Shown: positions 56,787 through 64,000 of the stretch, piece by piece
How the letters are laid out: each line of letters begins with the position of its first letter
Position numbering within the stretch: the first letter of the stretch is position 1
DNA from: Capsicum annuum
Taxonomy: Eukaryota > Streptophyta > Magnoliopsida > Solanales > Solanaceae
Assembly: GCF_002878395.1 (NCBI RefSeq)
Contig: NC_061115.1
Location: forward strand, 58,355,314-58,419,313
DNA: 64,000 nt
Reading direction: 5' to 3'
Position numbers and translations under genes: made by a program
Notes under the pieces: model-generated
The model's input: the letters and a program-made list of their open reading frames with translations, nothing else
Databases searched by the model: none
Told to the model about the DNA's origin: nothing

Positions 56787-59700
56787 TATAACACCCCGTA
56801 TTTTAGGGCTAGTCTACAAACCATTGTTACAATGTATAAAAGCTATAATAAATTTTATTCCCATGTTAATATAAGTTTCATGATCTTTATCCTCGTGTTT
56901 TATGTGCTTTCGAGGTGAAAAATATTCATAAGAATCACTTAGAACAAAGTTAAGCTTAGAGCCTTTAATTCGTCCAAAGTTTGGTAGTTAATTCTTTAAG
57001 GGTCTACTTTGAATGTTTATAACTTTTAATATACATGGAATCTTGCAGCTCAAGACCCACCAAATTGTCTAAAATTGAATTAGCTTTACAACGATGTAAA
57101 TTTTTCCTTAATTTGATACCTGAACAGAATGTTAAGGTATTTTTCGTTAGAGGCAGTAAGCTGACGTGATTGGGACGCGATGCATCGGACATCGACGTGT
57201 TTAGCAATGCAAAATAATGGCAACCGTATCTCTAAACTATTTCACATGCTATTTCAGTTCCTAATGGGTCCCGAGACACTTTGGTTACTTCCCCTCACCC
57301 AAATCTGCCCATAACACTATATTTCAACCCCCAAAAGCATTACACACACTATTATTCATCTTTTCTCTAAAAGAAAAACCCTAGCCCCCTCAAGAACACC
57401 AATAAATTAGTCAAAGTTTCTTCAATACTATCAAGAAATTAAGGTTCCTAATCAAAGAAGTTCAAGAAAAAATCTTTTAGTAACATTCCCAAGGCTTTCA
57501 CGTCAAGATTTCAATTTCAAATCATTTATTAAGTTATGTGGGAGTTCTTCCATGAGTCCTCTTTCCCCATGGATCCAAAAAAATCCTTTTCTTTTAATTA
57601 AAGAATGAATTTTCTATTATTACGGTATTTTGTATGTTCAAGAAAGATAGAATTTCCTGTTTTCATGGTGTTTTTAGTTCAGTTCAGCTCATGTATGATT
57701 CCATGCAATATTTTGAATTCCTCATATAATTAAATTGGGTTTCTCATTCTTTATTCAAGTAAATTCCATGATAGATCCTAAATTCATGATGTTTAGCAAT
57801 ATTCCCATGTTTTAAATTCATGCCTTCCACATGTTTGATGAAATTCCTATATTATCTTCAATCAATTTCAAGATGAATCCCCATGTTATGAATTTTTCCA
57901 TGTAACTATATTATTCCCTCATGTTTAAGACATTCTTACATTAAAGCTATGATCTTTAGATATTTTGATGAAACACCCATGTCCTATTTTAAATAAATTT
58001 CATGTAAATTCAACAATTCATGATTATAATCATGTAATCATGCTAAGCTCCCATGTTTTAGACATTACCATGTTGAAGTTCAGATTCCCAAGTGATTGAT
58101 GAATTGCCCTAATTATTGAGTTTTGAGTATTGACTACTTATTATGTCCCAAAGCTTTAGTATGTCCTGTTGTTATTGCTATCGAGTCCTGGGGGATATGA
58201 AGACTCGAAATTGAGTTATTACCTAAATTTTAATATCTACAGAATTATTTCAGTAATTCCATAAGAAATATCATTTAGTCTGTAATATGGTCAGTTGTGA
58301 ATCAAATTAATTTAGCTTAGTCCAGTTTTAGTTCCATTATTAGTTTATACATTAATAATTACCTCAAAATCTGTATGCACTATTTTTTTCAGAATACCAC
58401 AACTTGAGCTTATCAGTTATTAGTGTATACACTAGTTAGTATTTCAGTGTCTTTCAATTGGGAGTAGGATTTAGCACTGAGAGAATGCAGGGATGGCAGA
58501 TTTCCCGTCAGTTAAGAAGAGTCGTTAATTGCAGTCCTTATATTCCGGAACTACATAGCTAGCATAGGATATGAGGAGTCACCTGTCAGTGTAGGATTGA
58601 CTTCATATCAGGGAGACCTATCAGTTTAGGGTTGGTACCTTGGTTCTTTGGGATATCAATATAGTCAATCCATATAGCCAACGTTTGTACCTGTGGTACG
58701 ATACTGACACCTTTCTATTTGGGGTTACAGGTTGGACTCCAATTTGTTCAGATTGGGGCAATTCGGTTAGATGATACCTCTCATAATCTTTATTATAGTA
58801 CTTAGTATAGAGTGCAGATTAGTTTCGCTAGACCGTAGCATTCAGTTAGAAGTATTTCAATTTACAGACTATTTCATAATCATGTTATATACTTGGTCTG
58901 AAATTCTAAGATATTACAGTTTTCATATATTCATGCTCAGTTATCTCATGTTGTTTTGATAGTCCTTACCTTATAAGCATAGTAATCTATGGTTTTATCC
59001 TAGTTATTTAGACTAAGTATAGTTCAACCTTACATGACTAGTATTCATCTATCATTCATTCAATCAATCAGATAACCTTAGCACACATTATGTTTGGTTC
59101 TGCGTGTTTATGAATTTGTGCTCCATATGATTATATATTTATATCCTTGAGTTACGCCAGCCTCCATGACATAGTTTCAGACTCATCATTCATACAATAT
59201 CCATGTTTTACCGTATACCAACTTTAATTCTACTTATGTCATAAAAGAAAGGTCTTACAGAAACTAAGTGTAGAGATTCACAAGCTTACCAGATTATGTT
59301 TGTTACTTATGTTTTAAGATATTTCAGATTTCATTTTATTCTAGCCTATTGTTGAGTCTACTTATACTTAGCATGCATATTTTACGATTAAGTATGAAAT
59401 CAGTTTTACTTAGTGCATTCACCCCTGCATACTCTGTACATTCCAGAAGTACTAATCCACATATATGTCTGTGTGGATAAATTGTTTCCTAATGTAGGTA
59501 CCATTTGTAGCCCAAACATCATGATCAAATAGTTGCAGTTTCCAACCAGTAGGTGATAAGTTCTATTATTTTAGGAACTCTAGACAGTTTTAGTTCATAT
59601 ACAGTCCATTTATTTTCTATGTGTAATGATTAGTGGTAGTTGTAGGCATGTCCCAGCTATCTATATTCAGTATAGTAGAGGCTTCATAGATGTCAGTCAA

Positions 59701-59931
59701 AGTTAGTCATGTAATTTCAGTTTGTTACATTAGATTTATCAGATTACAAGCTTTATCAGTATTGTATCTATTTCAGATTTTTTTTATGATTATGTTTCCG
59801 CATAGAAAAACTTGTTATTAAATGAATTATAATTTTGTTGCTTAATAGTATGCCAGTTCATGGGTTAGCTTGGGATAACTTGTGGTTCCAAGAATCGTTT
59901 GGCATCTAGGTTGTACTCTCGAGGTATTACA
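56787..59931 (+). repeat. Element F 3' LTR (3145 bp)
   Basis: It starts TATAACACCCCG (decayed TGTAACACCCCG) and ends GAGGTATTACA. It is collinear with the 5' LTR from 56908 on. It includes a CpG-rich stretch (57165-57230) and a TATA candidate CTATATTT at 57318-57325. The 97 bases after it (59932-60028) contain nothing recognisable. Confidence 0.85.
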
Positions 59932-60482
59932 TATTTTGACTCTAAACCCATATATATATGGAACACATAATATACCTTGATACCGCAGAATACCTTCTTA
60001 CTTATGGGAGAAAACCTTAATCCTTTTTTATAAGACCCCATAAATTTCTAACCTTAAGCAGTCCTTTTATATTTTCAAGGGGTCCTAGACTTAGAAAACT
60101 CTAACTAAGTTCCCAGGCCTAGCCTATTATTGGCCTTTGAAAGTTGGCAATCTAATTTTTCCACCTTAACTTCCTTTAATGGTCTGTATTTTTGTTAATT
60201 CATGATTAGAGAGGTCCATAGGTGGTTCCGGACAAGTTTTGGATTTTTTGGTCCACGTTTAGACCACTTTTAGAAGACCAAAATAGTGGACAAACACGAT
60301 CTTGGCACACTGCATCGCCAATCGCGTTGGTTGATATTATTGTAGGTTTCCAAGGTCAAAGTACTGAGACTCGACGTGATGATGGTGCGATGCATCGACT
60401 ATCACGTCGATAATAGCGTCAATGCCCAATTTTTGTCATTAAATCTCAGCATTTTAAGGGAAAAAAGGTCAATTTCCTACCC

Positions 60483-60490
60483 CTATATAT
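60483..60490 (+). promoter_or_regulatory. Possible LTR TATA box (element I)
   Basis: CTATATAT follows CCTACCC about 55 bases after the CpG-dense U3 stretch; about 30 to 40 bases downstream would be the expected transcription start. Confidence 0.4.
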
Positions 60491-61245
60491 GTCTAAAACA
60501 TGGGATTTAGCTCCAATTCAACAAAAATATAGTGCCTCTCTCAAGTTTCTCTCAAGAAAAAGTTAGGGTTTTCAATTAATGATTCAAATTCAATACTCAA
60601 ATTCTAGAATCTCTTTGTCAATCTTCGTATAATCAAGAACTAAGGTACGCATAGTGTTCATTCATAGATCCCTTTCATCCATGAAGCCTAAGAATCAAGT
60701 TTTAAACTATGAATTCTGATATTCATTTTATGGATTGATTATGTTCATGTGGTTGTTGTTGTACGATTCCTAATTTGTATTTTTTATTTGTTTTATGAAA
60801 CTATGTTAGCATGCAAGTTTTAAACTATGAAATTAGTTGGTCATGGTGTGTTAGTTTGATTTTTATGCCTATTCCCTAAGTGGTGCATGTAAGGTATTTG
60901 ATAAAATGCATAATAGAATAGAAATTATGCATTATAGATTAATTGTGATCCTAACGATAAATACCTGTTTTATCCTTATGTCCAAATGACTCCTATGCTA
61001 TTGATGTGCATTGAAGATGTCTGTTGGAATGCTCATGATGTTAGAGTATGAAATTATGACATGATTATATGCATTCCTATCCATGTACAACATTATGATA
61101 ACCTTGTGCTTCATAAAATCCCCTACTTATTGTATGGTGAATTGTCGATATTGGCCATGCGTTCAAGAAGTGTCAAATCTTGTCAGTTTTATGATATTAA
61201 GTCCTAGGGGTACTTCTACCCAAAAATTTAGCTGTGTTCCTAGAG

Positions 61246-61425
61246 TTAGTATCAGTTTTCATGATACTCTAGTAAAGCCATGATAATTAGAGTTTAGTCA
61301 GTCTCATGACTCAGGAAAATTCAATGAATTCAGTATTAGTATCAGTTTTCATGATACTCTAGTAAAGCCATGATAATTAGAGTTTAGTCAGTCTCATGAC
61401 TCAGGAAAATTCAATGAATTCAGTA
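61246..61425. repeat. Exact 90-bp tandem duplication in element I LTR
   Basis: Positions 61246-61335 and 61336-61425 are identical at all 90 positions that I compared. The perfect identity in an otherwise decayed LTR indicates a recent event. Confidence 0.95.
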
Positions 61426-62869
61426 TCAGTCTAGTCCTACTCAGTAACCTCAATAATCTCAATAACTTCAGTGATCACTGTAATCTTTGTAATCTTAGCA
61501 ATCCCAGTCAGTTTTCAGATCTCAGTAGTATTCCGTCAGTCAATGAATTAGTAACAATTCATTTTGGTGGTTTTTCAGTTGGGAGTACCATTCAACACTA
61601 AGTGAACTCAAGGATGAGGGTTCACCTGTCATTCAGTAGAGGGTCTGATCATTAAAAGCAATCCTTGTATTCCAGAACTACGTAGCTAGCGTAGCTAGAG
61701 ATGTACCCCTATGAGTCCAGGGACTATACATCTTTTTTGAGTTTTCGTACCTGGAGGGGTTGACGAAAGAGCTCCCTATCAGAGAAGGTTTACTTGCAGC
61801 TTGTCTTTACCCATGGCACGGTACTGATACCCTTGTAGCTGGGGTTACAAGATGGACCCCACCAGTTCAGATGAGGGGTATGTTGGTTAGATGATTTTCT
61901 TCCACAGTCTCTGTTTTGGATCCAGTCTCAGTAATAGAACTTAGTTCAGTTCTACAATTTCAGGACTGCCAAATACAGTCGCTCAGCTTAGTAAGAACTC
62001 AACTAATTCCATCAAAATAAGGACTGTCGAACACAGTCACCCAGTTAATAGTATATTAATTATACAATATTCATGTTACCAGTATTCAGATTTCTGGACT
62101 GTCAGATACAGTCAATTAGACCAGTTCTTCATAATTAGAACTGTCAGACAAAGTTAGTAATTTATTTGTAATTTAACATCAGACCCTCAGCATTCAGTAG
62201 ACTCAGTTATCCATACCAGAAAACTGTGATGTTAGTAACTCAGTACTCAGAATTTACTACCAGTGTCAGTATGATCTCTGTTACAGTTTATGTATTCTTG
62301 TGTATATTCTCACATTTATGTTACTCAGTCCGTTAGTATTGTTCATGAATATGAACCCCATGCATTCATCTACCTCACTTTCATACCACTACATTCAATT
62401 GTACTGACACATTTGCACTATGGTCTTTTACTTTATACGATAGGTTTAGAAACATGAGCTCCGTAGCATCAGTAGCATTCCAGTTCTAACAGTCAGAGTT
62501 AGTAGTGAGTACTCATCCTTCGAGGACATAATCTTAACTTTATTATTTCATTACTTAGTTTATTTCAGCAGTTGGAGTTACTTGGGGACATGTCCCATCA
62601 ACTCCTTATTCATACAGTTTAGAGGCTTTCAGAATATAGTATGTTCATATAGTTATTTTAATATTGGATATTTTTATACCTTGCCTAGACATTATATTTT
62701 AGTTATGTTATAGTTTTGAACCTTATGGCCTTACACCTTAGATTCCGCATGTTTTACAGTATATTATGCAGTGTTCAGGTACAAATATCAATCATGGGTT
62801 AGATTGTGGTCCTTTGGGGTAATGAACACCGTGTAGCATTCCTGGTTCTAGATTCAGGGCATGATAAAC

Positions 62870-62883
62870 TTGGTATCAAAGCC
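62870..62883 (+). other. Element I primer binding site
   Basis: TTGGTATCAAAGCC, one change from the initiator tRNA-Met PBS (CAGAGCC to CAAAGCC), two bases after the LTR. Confidence 0.85.
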
Positions 62884-63090
62884 TAAGGTTCAACAACTTC
62901 CTAGGAAGTCTGAAAAACCATATCTAGTAGAGTCTTGTACATGGGTGTGTTGTGCACTACACTTATGTGTAGGAGGCTATGTGATGTTTTTGGAATAGTG
63001 TCACTTTTTTCAGTATTCATATCATGAAAGTAAGCATGAGCACTTTCCAAACTCTCATTTTAATCCTTTCTTCTCTTTAGTTTACAGAAC

Positions 63091-64000
63091 ATGCCTCCAA
63101 AAATGACTCAGGGAAGAGGAACGGGAGATCATATAGCCTATCAGCCCGATCACCCTAACCCTTTGGCAAACATGTCTCTCAAATAAAATTTAGGACTATA
63201 TTTAATACTCTAACCAATTTTGTCACATCTTAGAATAACCGTCCAGCTACTGTTCTGGCTAACCCAGTGGCTAATTATGCTGCAGCTAGGATTTGGGACT
63301 TTACCCGAATGAATCCTCCTCTATTCTCAGGTTCTAAGTTCGAAGAGGATCCATATGAGTTCCTCGATCAAGTTTAGAAAGTTGCAAATATCATGGGAGT
63401 GACTTTCAACGAGGGTGCAGAGTTAGCCGCCTATCAGCTATATGGTGTAGCCCATACGTGGTTTAAATAGTAAAAGGTAAATAAGGGTATTGATGCAGAA
63501 CCCATAGAATGGGAAGAGTTTGCTACGACCTTCTTTAATAGATTCTTTTCCCTAGAGCAGAAAAAAAACGAAAGTGTTAGAGTTCATCAATATCAGAAAA
63601 GGTAGCATGAGCATAAAAGAATACTCCCTAAAGTTTACTCAGTTAGATAGGTACGCTCCCCATGTAGTAGTATACAGTAGATCTAGAATGAGTAAGTTTA
63701 TGATTGGGATATCAAGTAGAGTGGTTAAGGATTGCAAGACTGCGATGTTGATTTAGGAGATGGACATATCTAGGCTTATGGTCCATGCTCAGTAGATTGA
63801 GGAGCAGAAACTTAAGAAGAAGGAGAGGGAAAATAAGATAGCCAGAACTAGTAGTTATAGTTATTCTCAGCCAGGGTCGCAAAGTGGTAACCGTTCTCAG
63901 AATAGAGAGAAGTTTCTAAAGCTAGCTCCATCTTCAGCTAGTGCACCAGCACCAAAGTTCAGAAATAATTGTAGAGATGGGATACTAGGCTCCAAGGACC
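63091..64000 (+). pseudogene. Element I gag (runs off the window; stops and frameshift)
   Basis: The start is the ATG at 63091 (MPPKMTQGRGTGD), the usual MPP start. A TAA comes at about 63184. Recognisable blocks are NPVANYAAARIWDFTRMNPP (about 63260-63325), EEDPYEFLDQV with a TAG, ELAAYQLYGVAHTWFK (63424-63468) with two TAGs around, and FATTFFNRFFSLEQ. A frameshift occurs in the A-run at 63563-63570. The second block then has LEFINIRKGSMSIKEYSLKF and TQLDRYAPHVVV (63574-63675) up to a stop at 63754. Ser/Gln-rich sequence follows to the edge. Equivalent to gag of B, C and D. Confidence 0.8.

Larger units (their letters stand above)
41099..59931 (+). mobile_element. Element F: large non-coding LTR element (LARD-like), host of element D
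   Basis: LTRs of about 3.0 and 3.1 kb (41099-44125, truncated at its start; 56787-59931) flank an interior that, after removing element D (45151-55570), is only about 2.2 kb and has no gag or pol. A PBS-like sequence follows the 5' LTR (44129-44141) and a PPT precedes the 3' LTR (56771-56785), so the element is plus-oriented and structurally a retrotransposon. Long LTRs around non-coding DNA fit the LARD (large retrotransposon derivative) concept. The interior shares blocks with elements G and B. Confidence 0.75.
60029..62867 (+). repeat. Element I 5' LTR (about 2.84 kb)
   Basis: It starts TATAAGACCCCAT (from TGTAAGACCCC) and ends AGGGCATGATA just before the PBS. It contains a CpG-rich stretch (60290-60430), a TATA candidate at 60483-60490, a 90-bp exact tandem duplication (61246-61425) and three GACTGT...ACAGTC hairpins (61964-61980, 62022-62038, 62097-62113). 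Confidence 0.75.
60029..64000 (+). mobile_element. Element I: Tekay-type Ty3/gypsy element, 5' part
   Basis: A plus-strand LTR (60029-62867), PBS and gag that continues past the window end. Its LTR has the same boxes as B, D and H in inverse order, so it is the same broad clade. The 3' half lies outside the window. Confidence 0.8.

Noticed and set aside
1..64000. tRNA, rRNA, CRISPR arrays, bacterial-type promoters or terminators, and intact host genes
   Set aside because: None could be seen on either strand; TGGTATCAGAGC-type matches are retrotransposon primer binding sites, not tRNA genes.

Overview
This window looks like plant nuclear DNA from a transposon-rich, heterochromatic region. It is AT-rich and has no rRNA, no tRNA gene that I can see, no operons and no intact host gene. 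Almost every recognisable protein similarity is to plant LTR retrotransposons of the Ty3/gypsy superfamily (Tekay/Del-type chromoviruses and an Athila-like lineage) or to a DUF1985 (Ulp1/Mutator-type) transposon gene. The particular mix resembles Solanaceae such as Capsicum or Solanum; that assignment comes from memory of the families and is inference.

Layout. 1-2115 holds low-complexity DNA, a MITE-like element (877-1443) and an intron-type TTGCAAC repeat field. 2180-6900 is a decayed minus-strand DUF1985 gene whose intron carries a 2.0-kb solo LTR (3299-5314). 6949-15203 is element B, a minus-strand Tekay-type element keeping gag and protease but lacking reverse transcriptase and integrase. 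About 16061-22101 is element C, a plus-strand Tekay-type element cut short by a deletion joining mid-RT to mid-LTR. 22102-26174 is a mosaic of minus-strand pieces (integrase fragment, Athila-type LTR fragment, non-coding interior and LTR of element G). 26175-38990 is an LTR (H) split by a 10.2-kb Athila-like element E (26921-37095) that has both LTRs, gag, protease and a Transposase_32-type ORF but no RT, RNase H or integrase. 38991-41098 is unrecognised. 41099-59931 is element F, with 3-kb LTRs around a non-coding interior (LARD-like), into which the 10.4-kb minus-strand Tekay element D (45151-55570) inserted with a perfect 5-bp target duplication TCATG. 60029 to the window end is the 5' LTR and gag of a further plus-strand Tekay element (I), which runs off the edge.

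How the parts relate. D is the only element with recognisable remnants of every domain (gag, zinc knuckle, PR, RT, RNase H, IN, chromodomain), but it has stop codons and altered catalytic residues. B, G and F share a non-coding interior segment and look like a non-autonomous series that would have needed enzymes from a D-like relative. All coding regions carry in-frame stops or frameshifts, so nothing here is likely to be active alone. The most unusual structure is a set of about 55-bp hairpin-forming repeats (GACGACATT and TGATAAG arms) found both in the LTRs and between the two ORFs of the Athila-like element E, and again in a stray LTR fragment at 22805-23396.
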